From UBA2966 sp965242505 (lineage in GTDB: Bacteria; Pseudomonadota; Alphaproteobacteria; UBA2966), in NCBI GenBank assembly GCA_965242505.1, contig OZ251449.1, positions 2,170,001 to 2,234,000 on the forward strand: 64,000 bases of DNA. Reading direction: 5' to 3'. Below, one piece after another: positions 53,962-62,479 of the stretch. The position numbers and the translations under genes are program-made. Numbering within the stretch: position 1 is the stretch's first letter; every line of letters starts with the position of its first letter. The notes under the pieces were generated by a model, which saw only the letters and a list, made by a program, of their open reading frames with translations, did no database searches and was not told the DNA's origin.

Positions 53962-54008
53962 GCCTCCGCCCTTCGGGACCGTGCCGGCGCTGGAACGACG
54001 ACGCGCGC

Positions 54009-54076
54009 CGTCCGTTCGCGCTCCTCCCCCCTGCCAAGGGGGAGGTCGGGAGGGGGGCGGACCCGATCCCGCCACT
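54009..54076 (+). repeat. MITE-like composite repeat, copy 11 (fragment)
   Basis: The CCGTCCGTTCGCGCTCCTCC module and one hairpin (CTCCCCCCTGCCAAGGGGGAG) remain, followed by GGTCGGGAGGGGGGCGGACC. Both ends are missing. It lies between the tRNA and the PD-(D/E)XK-type gene. Confidence 0.75.
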
Positions 54077-54132
54077 CCGTTCGTCCCGAGCGAATCGAAG
54101 GATGGGCGGGTCGACTCCTTCGAGAGACGACG

Positions 54133-55173
54133 TCATTTCAGGACGCTCTTGATTTTTCCTATTTGAGAAATGATGTCATTCAGGACAGCTTGGGATTCTT
54201 CGCCAGTCTTCAACTCAATCGGAACCTGTATATACCCATCTTGACTCTGCCGTATGGAGGGGAATTCGCTTCGCAATTTTGCGATATATCCTGGAACAAT
54301 TGGATATATCCCGAGCCATAGAGGGGTAGGGGTATCACTTATAGTTGCCCAAAGGTAAAAATTGACCTCAATAAAGAATTCTCCCTCGACATCTGTGAAT
54401 CTGAAATACTGTCCGTAACCATCTTGATGCCTCGGTCTACGGTCCTTGGTTGTAATCTCCAGTTCATCACGACCACGAGTAATCACGTCATCAATCAGTT
54501 GGTTTATCTGAAGTATCCTGCGGGGCAGATCCGGGGCGAGTTCTTCCGAGTGGATCGGTTGGAAGGCCTTGGCATCTTGCTGTCGAGCCAGTCCCCGAAG
54601 TTGTCGAATGTCCGAGGCTGTTTCGGGATCGTTGGGAACAGCTTTGGCCATACGATCCAACAGCCAAACCCAGCCGACCAGAAACAACCTTTTGTCCGAG
54701 CCAGCGATTCGGGCTCTCCGGCCACCTTCAAAGGATTCAACACACTCGATTTTCTTTTCGGCCTTGTCCATTTGACTCTTGGTCTCTTTCCACAGGGTTT
54801 CACGCCCGCTTTCCGGGGCGATAAAGAGCAACGCCCCAGGGCCTTCCTCAGCGAGCAGATCGAAATAACGGCTGGCCTGATTTTCCCCCAGATTGGCCCA
54901 GAATTTCACCTCGACAACCAAACGTATCAAACGTATGTCGTCGTCTTTCCGGTCCCTACCGATCATATCGGGCTGGGAATCGCCGATACGTTCCTGCGTT
55001 GTGATTTCCGTTATTGATAGGTCGAATCCCTCATCCCTCAGCAGGCTGTTCAACGTGTCGAGACATGCCCGGGACTCGTTCAGAATGAACGCGAGAGCAC
55101 TCGTTGCCGCGTTCTCCTTTTGGTTTATAAATTCCGACGCCAAGTGAGCCAGCAGCGTGGTTTTCTCGGTCAT
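54133..55173 (-). CDS. Probable PD-(D/E)XK nuclease-like protein next to the tRNA
   Basis: A 346-residue protein with the pattern PD at 68-69 (GDSQPDMIGRDRK) and ExK at 88-90 (VVEVKFWANLGENQA), spaced as in PD-(D/E)XK nucleases. The following LLFIAPESGRETLW strand also fits. The C-terminal half (YFRFTDVEGEFFIEVNFYLW) is unrecognised. GC content is clearly lower than the surroundings, and the gene lies 170 bp beyond a tRNA 3' end, a typical landing site for acquired DNA. A role in defence or restriction is possible but is inference. Confidence 0.7.
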   Translation of the reverse strand: MTEKTTLLAHLASEFINQKENAATSALAFILNESRACLDTLNSLLRDEGFDLSITEITTQERIGDSQPDMIGRDRKDDDIRLIRLVVEVKFWANLGENQASRYFDLLAEEGPGALLFIAPESGRETLWKETKSQMDKAEKKIECVESFEGGRRARIAGSDKRLFLVGWVWLLDRMAKAVPNDPETASDIRQLRGLARQQDAKAFQPIHSEELAPDLPRRILQINQLIDDVITRGRDELEITTKDRRPRHQDGYGQYFRFTDVEGEFFIEVNFYLWATISDTPTPLWLGIYPIVPGYIAKLRSEFPSIRQSQDGYIQVPIELKTGEESQAVLNDIISQIGKIKSVLK

Positions 55174-55177
55174 TGCC

Positions 55178-55207
55178 GGTCTCCATCGTCCGTTTCACGT
55201 CGGGCGG
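55178..55207. repeat. 30-bp direct repeat, left copy
   Basis: GGTCTCCATCGTCCGTTTCA plus CGTCGGGCGG is repeated at 55410-55440 with one mismatch. The right copy includes the stop codon of the next gene. The two copies bracket repeat copy 12. Confidence 0.75.
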
Positions 55208-55280
55208 CGGCGCGCCGCCCTCCCGAGGCCGCTCCGGCGACTATAACGCGACCGGACCCGATCCGGCAAAATGCCGCGCG

Positions 55281-55412
55281 GCCCCCTCCCCCTGGCGCGA
55301 CCCCCACCCCGACCCTCCCCCTGTAAGGGGGAGGGAGAAGAAGGGGACGAAAGGCCGTTGACGCTCTTCCCCCCTGGACAGGGGGGAGGTCGGGAGGGGG
55401 GTGGATCGCGGG
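55281..55412 (+). repeat. MITE-like composite repeat, copy 12 (two hairpins, no ends)
   Basis: Both hairpin modules are present (CCCTCCCCCTGTAAGGGGGAGGG and CCCCCCTGGACAGGGGGG), with the GATCGCGGGTC tail. Terminal repeats are missing. It sits between the two copies of a 30-bp direct repeat. Confidence 0.85.
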
Positions 55413-55440
55413 TCTCCGTCGTCCGTTTCACGTCGGGCGG
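55410..55440. repeat. 30-bp direct repeat, right copy
   Basis: This copy contains the TGA stop (55428-55430 on the complement) of the small conserved protein, so it is probably the original and the left copy a duplicate. Confidence 0.7.
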
Positions 55441-55802
55441 GGCGGGTTGCCGGGGTAGTCCTCGGGCCTGCCGCTGTCGCCCGGCTGGATGATGAAGTCC
55501 CGGCGGTCCCGGTAGAGACGGGCGCGATTCAGCACGTAGTCGCCCTCGTCGCCGTAGGGATCGATGTCGTCGTAGTGGGTCATCAGCCAGTACTTGTATT
55601 CGCCGATGAACAGATAGGTATTGTTCGTGCGGAAGAAGCGGCAGGCGACGCCCTCGCCGGCGCGAAAGCGGTCGCGGACGGCCGCCAGCAATTCCCGCTG
55701 GTCGTCCTTCTCGGTGAGAACGTATTCGTGGGGCCACGTATCGCGGTAGGTGACCGCCTCCCGCCAGGGAGCGCGGGCGATGAGTTCCGTCAAGGTCGGC
55801 AT
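55428..55802 (-). CDS. Small conserved protein of unknown function
   Basis: A 124-residue protein starting MPTLTELIARAPWREAVTYR. It contains RFFRTNNTYLFIGEYKYWLM, many aromatic and charged residues, and no signal peptide or membrane helix. I do not recognise a family with a known role. The ATG at 55802 is preceded by a GGAG site. It is divergent from thiI (gap about 130 bp). Confidence 0.7.
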   Translation of the reverse strand: MPTLTELIARAPWREAVTYRDTWPHEYVLTEKDDQRELLAAVRDRFRAGEGVACRFFRTNNTYLFIGEYKYWLMTHYDDIDPYGDEGDYVLNRARLYRDRRDFIIQPGDSGRPEDYPGNPPRPT

Positions 55803-55932
55803 TGCGCTCCTCGTCTCTTGGTATGGGGGCCATGTCCCTGTATATCCGTTCGGGCCGTCGCGGTGAACTGGACGACCGAGGCGACCCGCGCCATGAACGC
55901 GCCGGCGGGAAAACGAACGCGACCGGACCGAG

Positions 55933-57465
55933 ATGGAAGGCCGACCCCCGGGCCCGGGCGAACGCATCGTCGTTCGACCCACGGGCGAGATCACGCTGAA
56001 GGCGGCGCGCGCGCGGCGGCGTTTCCAGGGAACGTTGCGGGCGAACATCGCCGACGCCCTGCGCGCCCGCGGAGTCGCCTGCCGACTGGGCATGAGCGGC
56101 GCGCGCATCGTGCTGTCGACCGATTCGGGAGAAGCGGCGCGCGCCGTATTGTCCCGGGTCTTCGGCGTTAGCTCGTATTCCGTCGTCGAGGCGACCGCGG
56201 ACTGCGATCTCGACGCCATCGCCGCGCGGGGAGAGGCCGCATTCGCCGACGCTGTCCGGGGCCGGAGTTTCGCGGTCCGAGCCAGACGCTCGGGACACGG
56301 CAAGGACGGGATCGGGTTCACCAGCGTCGACGTGGCCAGGCGATTGGGGGCGGCTCTCGACCGGTACGGCTCGGTCGATCTCGATGCGCCGGAAGTCGCC
56401 GTCGAGGTGGAGGTCGATCCGACGCAAGCCGTCATGTACTCGGCGCGGACGCCGGGTCCCGGGGGCCTGCCTCTTGGCGTCCAGGGCCGCGCCCTGACCC
56501 TGCTTTCGGGCGGGTTCGATTCGGCCGTGGCGGCCTGGCGGCTGATGAAGCGGGGCGTGGCCACCGACTTCGCGCTCTGCAATCTCGGAGGCGGCGCCTA
56601 CGAGCGTCTGGTGCTCCAGGTCGCCAAGGTGCTGACCGAGTTGTGGGCGCACGGCCAGCGTCCCCGTCTGTTCGTCGTCGATTTCGGACCGGTCGTGGAG
56701 GAACTCCGGGAAAAGGCGCGCGAGGCCTATCTACAGGTTCTGCTGAAGCGGCAGATGTACGGAGTCGCCGAACGCATCGCCGTCGAGGAAGGGCTCGAGG
56801 TCATCGCCACCGGCGAGTCGATCGGCCAGGTATCGTCGCAAACGCTGAAAAACCTGGCGAGCATCGACGACAGCGTCGCGCTGCCCGTCATCCGCCCCCT
56901 CATCGCCTGGGACAAGCGGGAAATCGTCGCCGAGGCGGAGCGCATCGGGACGGCGCCGCTCTCCGCGCGCGTGCGGGAATACTGCGCGCTGACCGACGCG
57001 CGCCCCGTCACGGCGGCGTCGGCCGAGCGGGTCGCCGAAGAGGCGGCGAAGCTCGACCCGGCGGTTCTGGACGCCGCGGCCGCCGATCGCCGGGCGTTCG
57101 ATCTCAGGAATCTGAATGCCTCGGACCTGCGGACGCCCTACCTGTTCACCGAGGAAATTCCCGACGGCGCGGTCCTGGTGGACTGCCAGCCGCGCCGCAT
57201 GTTCGAGGCCTGGCACGCCCCGGACGCGGTGCATCTCGATCCCGCGTCGTTCGCCGACGGCCTGCGGAATCTGAACAAGGCGAAGTCGTATGTCGTCTAC
57301 TGCGCCCACGGGACCCTGGCGCCCCGTTTCGTCGAGATCATGCAGCAGGCGGGATACGAGGCCTACGCCTTTCGCGGCGGACTGGGCGCCGTGAAGAAGG
57401 CGTGCGAAGCGGGCCGGGGCGGTTCGGTCCCGACCCGGACCACCGTCGCTACCCGCGGCCGATGA
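55933..57465 (+). CDS. thiI: tRNA 4-thiouridine synthetase with C-terminal rhodanese domain
   Basis: A 510-residue enzyme that puts sulfur on U8 of tRNA. The THUMP-type RNA-binding region covers about residues 60-170. The PP-loop ATP motif is SGGFDS at 192-197, followed by ATGESIGQVSSQTLKNLASI. The Cys in VREYCALTDARPV matches the conserved disulfide-forming Cys of ThiI. The C-terminal rhodanese domain (from about residue 395) has FRGGLG and the persulfide Cys in YVVYCAHGTLAP. The end overlaps the convergent SDR gene by 17 bp. Confidence 0.93.
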   Translation: MEGRPPGPGERIVVRPTGEITLKAARARRRFQGTLRANIADALRARGVACRLGMSGARIVLSTDSGEAARAVLSRVFGVSSYSVVEATADCDLDAIAARGEAAFADAVRGRSFAVRARRSGHGKDGIGFTSVDVARRLGAALDRYGSVDLDAPEVAVEVEVDPTQAVMYSARTPGPGGLPLGVQGRALTLLSGGFDSAVAAWRLMKRGVATDFALCNLGGGAYERLVLQVAKVLTELWAHGQRPRLFVVDFGPVVEELREKAREAYLQVLLKRQMYGVAERIAVEEGLEVIATGESIGQVSSQTLKNLASIDDSVALPVIRPLIAWDKREIVAEAERIGTAPLSARVREYCALTDARPVTAASAERVAEEAAKLDPAVLDAAAADRRAFDLRNLNASDLRTPYLFTEEIPDGAVLVDCQPRRMFEAWHAPDAVHLDPASFADGLRNLNKAKSYVVYCAHGTLAPRFVEIMQQAGYEAYAFRGGLGAVKKACEAGRGGSVPTRTTVATRGR

Positions 57466-58198
57466 AGGGAATGTTCGTCGCCATGATGGTCATGAACTGG
57501 ATGTTGGCGGCAAGGGGCAGCTCGGCCATCGAAACCACGGCGCTCGCCGCGTGCTCCACGTCCATGGTGTCCTCCGGCGCGATGCGGCCGTCGGCCTGCG
57601 GCACGCCTCCCGCCATCCTCTCCGTCAGCGGCGTCAGCGCGTTGCCGATGTCGATCTGGCCGCAGGCGATGTCGTGAGCCCGGCCGTCGAGCGAGATCGA
57701 TTTGGTCAGCCCCGTGATCGCGTGTTTCGACGCCGTGTAGGGCGCCGACCCCGGACGGGGCGCGTGCGCCGAGATCGAGCCGTTGTTGACGATGCGGCCG
57801 CCCCGGGGGTCCTGGCGGCGCATGAGATCGAACGCATGCCGGGCGCAGAGAAAGGCCCCGGTCAGGTTCACGTCGATCACCCGTTTCCATTGCTCGAAGG
57901 ACAGGTCGCCGAAATTCGTCGCCGGCGTGTTCGCGCCGGCGTTGTTGAACAACAGATCGAGCCGGCCGTAGATGGCCTCGATCTCCCGGAACATGGCCGC
58001 GACGGCCGGCGGATCGGAGACGTCGCATGGAATGGGCCTGATGCCGTCGTTTCCGGAACCCGCCAGGGAAGCCGTTTCCCGCAGCGCTTCTTCCCTTCGT
58101 CCGCAAATGGCCACGCCGTAGCCGGCCCGAAGCAGCGCCAGCGCCGCGTGGCGGCCGATTCCCGAACCGCCTCCGGTGACCAAAGCGGTCTTCGTCAT
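57449..58198 (-). CDS. SDR family oxidoreductase
   Basis: A 249-residue short-chain dehydrogenase: TGGGSGIGRH for the cofactor, CGRREEAL suggesting NADP(H), NNAG in LLFNNAGANTP, Ser in NNGSISAH and YxxxK in APYTASKHA. The C-terminal half (SMAELPLAANIQFMTIMATN) is typical of FabG-like members that lack the usual DGG end. It does not resemble the SDR at 4.5 kb closely. The substrate is unknown. Confidence 0.88.
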   Translation of the reverse strand: MTKTALVTGGGSGIGRHAALALLRAGYGVAICGRREEALRETASLAGSGNDGIRPIPCDVSDPPAVAAMFREIEAIYGRLDLLFNNAGANTPATNFGDLSFEQWKRVIDVNLTGAFLCARHAFDLMRRQDPRGGRIVNNGSISAHAPRPGSAPYTASKHAITGLTKSISLDGRAHDIACGQIDIGNALTPLTERMAGGVPQADGRIAPEDTMDVEHAASAVVSMAELPLAANIQFMTIMATNIPFIGRG

Positions 58199-58240
58199 GC
58201 CGTTCTCTCCGTATCAAACCGCGACCGGGCGGAAGCGCCG

Positions 58241-58396
58241 GCCATCTCATATCTCCCTTGGCGCGACCCCCACCCCGGCCCTCCCCCTGCAAGGGAGAGG
58301 GAGAAGAGGGGACGCGGAGGGAGCCGTCGACGCCCCTCCCCCCCTGACCATCCACACTCCTCCCCCCTGACAGGGGGGAGGTCGGGAGGGGGGTAG
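58241..58396 (+). repeat. MITE-like composite repeat, copy 13 (two hairpins, no ends)
   Basis: It has the ACCCCCACCCCGGCCC and CTCCCCCTGCAAGGGAGAG modules and a second hairpin CTCCCCCCTGACAGGGGGGAG. An extra CCCCTCCCCCCCTGACCATC segment lies between them, as if a hairpin arm had been partly duplicated. Confidence 0.8.
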
Positions 58397-58427
58397 GCGG
58401 CGGACATGAAACGGACGAGGCCGAGCG

Positions 58428-59288
58428 TCACGGAGAGGGCCTCGACGGGTCCGCCGTCATCCGGTTTCCGGAAGGCGACTCCGTCCGCTGGGGAATCGAA
58501 GACAGTCCATCCTCGGCCCAGCTCCGCCCGCTCTCCAGCACGTTCTGGAACAGGCGTCCGTTGGGCGAGTCGGATGGGGGCCGCCGCCGCTCGTGCCACA
58601 AGTGCAGAACGGGGCTGCTGCGATCGCCGAGCTTCCGCAGAGTCCCGTTGCGGATCAGCCGCACCGCAAAATCGGAGTCCTCCAAGCCTGATCCGAAATA
58701 ACGGTTGTCGAAACCATTGATCGCAAGCGCATCCGCCCGCCACACGCCGAGATTGCAGGTCTGGACGCCTCGCCAGTCCCGGCGCTTCCGGTAACGCCAG
58801 GCGCCGTCTCGTCGAGGAACGAATTCCAGCGGACGCGTGCACTCGTTGCGTAGCGAGCGCATGAACCACGTCAACCGTCCGTCGTTTGTCGGATTGTCCA
58901 GCCAGCGCCGGCTGAAGCCCTGGCGCAGCCAGGACCGCTTGCCGGACACGAAATGGCCGGTTCTCGCCAGTCGCCGGTGCCTGGCTATGAAGTCCGGCAG
59001 CGCGAAACAGTCGCCGTCCATGAACAGCACGTACTCTCCCCTGCATCGGGTGAGCGCCAGATTGCGCGCCCGGGCCGGGCGGAAACCTTCGTCCTCTTGA
59101 CGCGTATGGGAAAGGGGATAAGGGAGCTCGGGTTCGAGCGAAGCGATCAGTTCAGCGGTCTCCCGCGTCGATCCATCGTCGGCGACTACCACCTCGAAGC
59201 GGTCGTCCGTCTGCCGCGCGAGGGAACGAAGCGAGGCCGACAACGGTCGAACCGAGTTGTAGGTCGTGAGCATCACCGATATGAGCAT
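58428..59288 (-). CDS. Family 2 glycosyltransferase
   Basis: A 286-residue GT-A enzyme. ISVMLTTYNSVRPLSASLRS begins the fold; VVVADDGSTRET and LFMDGDCFALPD (DxD) bind the nucleotide sugar and metal. GFDNRYFGSGLEDSDFAVRL supplies the catalytic base region of the GT2 fold, and the later HLWHERR supports a sugar-transfer role. The ATG at 59288 is the first start after repeat copy 14. It probably adds a sugar to a surface polymer, but no polysaccharide cluster is near. Confidence 0.88.
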   Translation of the reverse strand: MLISVMLTTYNSVRPLSASLRSLARQTDDRFEVVVADDGSTRETAELIASLEPELPYPLSHTRQEDEGFRPARARNLALTRCRGEYVLFMDGDCFALPDFIARHRRLARTGHFVSGKRSWLRQGFSRRWLDNPTNDGRLTWFMRSLRNECTRPLEFVPRRDGAWRYRKRRDWRGVQTCNLGVWRADALAINGFDNRYFGSGLEDSDFAVRLIRNGTLRKLGDRSSPVLHLWHERRRPPSDSPNGRLFQNVLESGRSWAEDGLSSIPQRTESPSGNRMTADPSRPSP

Positions 59289-59360
59289 CGATACCCGCAG
59301 CCTGCCTGATTCCGGCGCCGGCGGACGCCGGCAGTCGGTCTGGCGATGGGAGAAGATTAG

Positions 59361-59603
59361 CACGCATTTCTCGTACCGCTCGTCCGCAAGCCATATCCGG
59401 AGACGGGGGCGCCGCAGGGTCCGTTCATGTTCCTCCCCCCGGCGTGACCCCCACCCCGACCCTCCCCCTGCCAGGGGGAGGGAGAACATGGGGGAAGGGC
59501 CATTGATACTCCTCCCCCCTGGCAGGGGCGAGGTCGGGAGGGGGGATCGCGGTCCCGCAACGCCGCGCACTCCTCGATCCCCGCCGGTATGAGATAATGC
59601 GGG
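59361..59603 (+). repeat. MITE-like composite repeat, copy 14 (complete, reference copy)
   Basis: It begins CACGCATTTCTCGTAC and ends TATGAGATAATGCGGG, with both hairpins (CCCTCCCCCTGCCAGGGGGAGGG and CTCCCCCCTGGCAGGGGCGAG) inside. The conserved linkers GTCCGCAAGC, CGCCGCAGGGTCCGTTCATG and GATCGCGGTCCCGCAACGCC are all present. It fills most of the 380-bp gap between divergent genes. Confidence 0.92.
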
Positions 59604-59669
59604 TCAGGATTATGGACGGAGGCGGACCGGACCGCCCGTCCGGGCGGCGATCGGTCCGGGAGACGCAGG

Positions 59670-60812
59670 ATGAACGAGATAGATATCCGCCGCGTGGACT
59701 GTTACGTGTTTCGCGCGCCCATCGACACGCCGGTGGTGGCCGCTTTCGGGGTGTCCCACAACCGGCCCGTCGTTCTCGTCCGTGTCGAGGATCGGGATGG
59801 CGCGTTCGGCTGGGGCGAGGTCTGGTGCAACTTCCCCAACTTCGGCGCCGAGCACCGCGCCCGCTGGCTGGAGACGCTTCTGGCGCCCCGGATCATCGGC
59901 CGTTCCTTCGAGTCGCCCGAAAGCGCGTTCGCCGCGCTGACGGCGGAGTCGCGCGTCTGGGCGCTCCAGTCCGGCGAACCGGGCGTCGTCGCGCAGTGCG
60001 TGGCGGGAATCGACATCGCGCTGTGGGACATGGTTGCCCGGCGTCGGGGGATGCCTCTTCGCCGCCTGTTGTCGCCCTCGGCCCTGGACGCGACGCCCGC
60101 CTACGCCAGCGGGATCAATCCGGACGGCGCGCCGGACACGGTGGAGCGCGCCCGCGAGGCGGGATTCCGGAACTTCAAGCTCAAGATCGGTTTCGACGAG
60201 GACGGAGATCTCGGCAACATGAGGGAGGTCGCCGACGGACTCGCCGATGGCGAGCGTTTCATGGTCGACGCCAATCAGGCCTGGGATCTACCGATGGCGA
60301 TCGACATGGCGGGCCGGATGGCGGAGCTGCCCCTCACGTGGCTGGAAGAGCCGTTGCCGGCGGACCGGCCGGCGGAGGAATGGCGCGCGCTGAGCGAAGT
60401 CTCGGAGATCGCGCTGGCCGGCGGAGAGAACCTGCGCGGCGAAGCGCCCTACCGGGACCTCGTCGAGGCGGGCTGGTGCCGTTTCGTGCAGCCGGACGCC
60501 TGCAAATGGGGCGGAATCACCGGTTGCCTGCGTGTCGCGCGGATGATCGCCGACGCGGGCCTGACCTATTGCCCGCATTTCCTGGCGGGCGGCATCGGCC
60601 TCCTGGCCTCGGCGCACCTGCTCGCGGCGGCCAACGGCGACGGGCTGCTCGAAGTGGACTTCAATCCCAACCCGCTGCGGGAGGGACTGGCCGCGCCGTA
60701 CCCCGAATTCGTCGACGGCGCGTTGACGCTCGACGACGCTCCGGGACTCGGCGTCGCGCCCGACCTGGCCGCGGTTCGCGACATGCAGGTGATGCGCGCC
60801 GAGATCTCATAG
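59670..60812 (+). CDS. Enolase superfamily enzyme, mandelate racemase/muconate lactonising type
   Basis: A 380-residue protein with a complete superfamily active site: KLKIG (KxK), the Asp of MVDANQAWDL, Glu in WLEEPLP, Glu in LAGGENLRGE, and His in TYCPHFLAGG, which is the mandelate racemase-type base. The N-terminal capping domain is normal. The metal-dependent enzyme probably abstracts a proton next to a carboxylate; the exact sugar acid or aromatic acid is unknown. The next two genes on the other strand may belong to the same catabolic theme. Confidence 0.9.
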   Translation: MNEIDIRRVDCYVFRAPIDTPVVAAFGVSHNRPVVLVRVEDRDGAFGWGEVWCNFPNFGAEHRARWLETLLAPRIIGRSFESPESAFAALTAESRVWALQSGEPGVVAQCVAGIDIALWDMVARRRGMPLRRLLSPSALDATPAYASGINPDGAPDTVERAREAGFRNFKLKIGFDEDGDLGNMREVADGLADGERFMVDANQAWDLPMAIDMAGRMAELPLTWLEEPLPADRPAEEWRALSEVSEIALAGGENLRGEAPYRDLVEAGWCRFVQPDACKWGGITGCLRVARMIADAGLTYCPHFLAGGIGLLASAHLLAAANGDGLLEVDFNPNPLREGLAAPYPEFVDGALTLDDAPGLGVAPDLAAVRDMQVMRAEIS

Positions 60813-61373
60813 GCCGGGACGCCGGTCCGACAGGGGCGGCGGCGCGCCATCGGGGACCGGGACCTCGAAACCGTTCAGGGTCAGCGCCACCAGGACGTAG
60901 TAGCCGACGATGCCCACCAGATCGACGATGCCCCGCTCGCCGAGCGGCGCCAGCGCGTCGGCGTAGGCTTCGTCCGACAGCCGGTGCGTTTCCAGCAGGT
61001 CCGTGACCGCCGCGTGGACCGCGCGTTCGTCTTCGCGGACGAACTCGGGCGCGCGGCCGTTCCTTATGGCTTCGATCGCGTCGTCCGCGATGCCGGCGTC
61101 GCGGGCGATCGGTTCGTGCAGGAACCATTCCACCTGGCACGTCGTGTGGCGCGCGACGGTCAGGATCGCGAGCTCGGAGAGGCGCGGCGGCAGCGACGAG
61201 CCGAAACGGCAGAAGGCGCCCAACTTCTGGGCCCGCCCGCACAGCTCGGGGCTTCTCAGCCAGGCGTGGAAAGGCCCCTGGACCCTGCCGCGCGGGCCGT
61301 TGGCGATGTCGTCGTGGACCTGGCGTTGCTCCGGCGACATGGCGCCGGGGTCGAGTTCCGGAAGGCGGGTCAT
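60807..61373 (-). CDS. Carboxymuconolactone decarboxylase family protein
   Basis: A 188-residue helical protein of the CMD/AhpD superfamily: FHAWLRSPELCGRAQKLGAF, RLSELAILTVARHTTCQVEW and GERGIVDLVGIVGYYVLVAL. It has one Cys at the TTCQVEW position, so it lacks the CxxC of peroxidase-type members. Many such proteins are enzymes of unknown substrate. Its start lies 12 bp after the stop of the dehydrogenase gene, suggesting an operon; a GGAG site precedes the ATG at 61373. Confidence 0.86.
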   Translation of the reverse strand: MTRLPELDPGAMSPEQRQVHDDIANGPRGRVQGPFHAWLRSPELCGRAQKLGAFCRFGSSLPPRLSELAILTVARHTTCQVEWFLHEPIARDAGIADDAIEAIRNGRAPEFVREDERAVHAAVTDLLETHRLSDEAYADALAPLGERGIVDLVGIVGYYVLVALTLNGFEVPVPDGAPPPLSDRRPGL

Positions 61374-61384
61374 CGCGGGCTCCG

Positions 61385-62347
61385 TTACGCGGGCCGGGAG
61401 TTCAGAACGCGGATCGGGCCGCCGGCCAGCCACGCCTCGATGTTCTCCACGATCTCGCCGTAGAACAGCCGGTAACTTTCCTCGGTGACGTAGCCGACGT
61501 GCGGCGTGAGCACTACGTTGGACAGGCTCCGGTACGGATGGTCCGCCGGCAACGGCTCGACGTCGTACACGTCGAGGCCGGCGCCGGCGATGACGCCTTG
61601 CCGGATGGCGTCGATCAGGGCCGACTCCCGCACGATCGGTCCTCTCGAGGTGTTGATCAGGAAGGCGCTCGCCTTCATGCGGGCGAGCTCCTCCGCGCCG
61701 ATCAGGCCGCGGGTGCGCTCGCTCAATACCAGGTGGACGGTGACGAAGTCGGACCGGGCGAAGAGCTCGTCCTTGCCGACCCGCACGGCGCCGCATTCGC
61801 CGGCCCGTTCGTCGGTCAGGTTCCGGCTCCAGGCGATGATGGACATTCCGAACGCGGCCGCCACGCGCGCGACCCTGGAACCGAGCCTGCCGAGACCCAG
61901 AATGCCGAGGGTCTTCCCCGCGAGGTCCGCGCCCACGGTGGTCTGCCACCGTCCGTCGCGCATGTTCGCGAATTCGAGCGGAACGCGCCGGGCCAGCGCC
62001 AGTATCAGGGCCCAGGTCAGCTCGGGGGTGCCGGTCGCCAGGGAAGCCGTGTGGCATACCGTAACCCCCCGCTCGTCGGCCGCGGCGACGTCGATCGAGG
62101 CGTTGCGCGGCCCGGTCGTAATCAGCAGCTTCAGATCCGGCAATGCCGCAAGGAGGGTCCGGGGAAAGGGGGTGCGCTCGCGCATGGCGCAGACGACGTC
62201 GAACCCCTTCAGGCGCTCGGCCACGGCCGCGGTTTCGGAAAGGTGGTCGTTGAAGACCACGACCTCCGCCCGCGCGGACACCCGGCTCCAGTCGGCCATG
62301 TCGAGGGCGACGTTCTGATAGTCGTCGAGGATCGCTATGCGCGTCAT
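61385..62347 (-). CDS. D-2-hydroxyacid dehydrogenase (phosphoglycerate dehydrogenase-like)
   Basis: A 320-residue NAD-dependent dehydrogenase. The Rossmann motif is LGILGLGRLGSRVARV, the substrate Arg lies in NTSRGPIV, and the catalytic His-Glu pair in TPHVGYVTEE with the upstream Asp/Glu region DVYDVEPLP. It starts RIAILDDYQNVALDMADWSR, typical of a group found beside catabolic genes, rather than of true SerA, which has an ACT domain. The reduction of a keto acid is likely. Operon with the CMD-family gene. Confidence 0.9.
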   Translation of the reverse strand: MTRIAILDDYQNVALDMADWSRVSARAEVVVFNDHLSETAAVAERLKGFDVVCAMRERTPFPRTLLAALPDLKLLITTGPRNASIDVAAADERGVTVCHTASLATGTPELTWALILALARRVPLEFANMRDGRWQTTVGADLAGKTLGILGLGRLGSRVARVAAAFGMSIIAWSRNLTDERAGECGAVRVGKDELFARSDFVTVHLVLSERTRGLIGAEELARMKASAFLINTSRGPIVRESALIDAIRQGVIAGAGLDVYDVEPLPADHPYRSLSNVVLTPHVGYVTEESYRLFYGEIVENIEAWLAGGPIRVLNSRPA

Positions 62348-62479
62348 CCGTCCTCCTTCCGGTTCGGTGGGGGCGTCCGGCGTCCCCGCACCGTATCCGG
62401 GCCGCGCCGCGCGTCACAAGCCGGCGTCCCGGTTCAGGATACATGGGTCGCCGGGAACGGCGCGGGCCCACGCTCGCCG

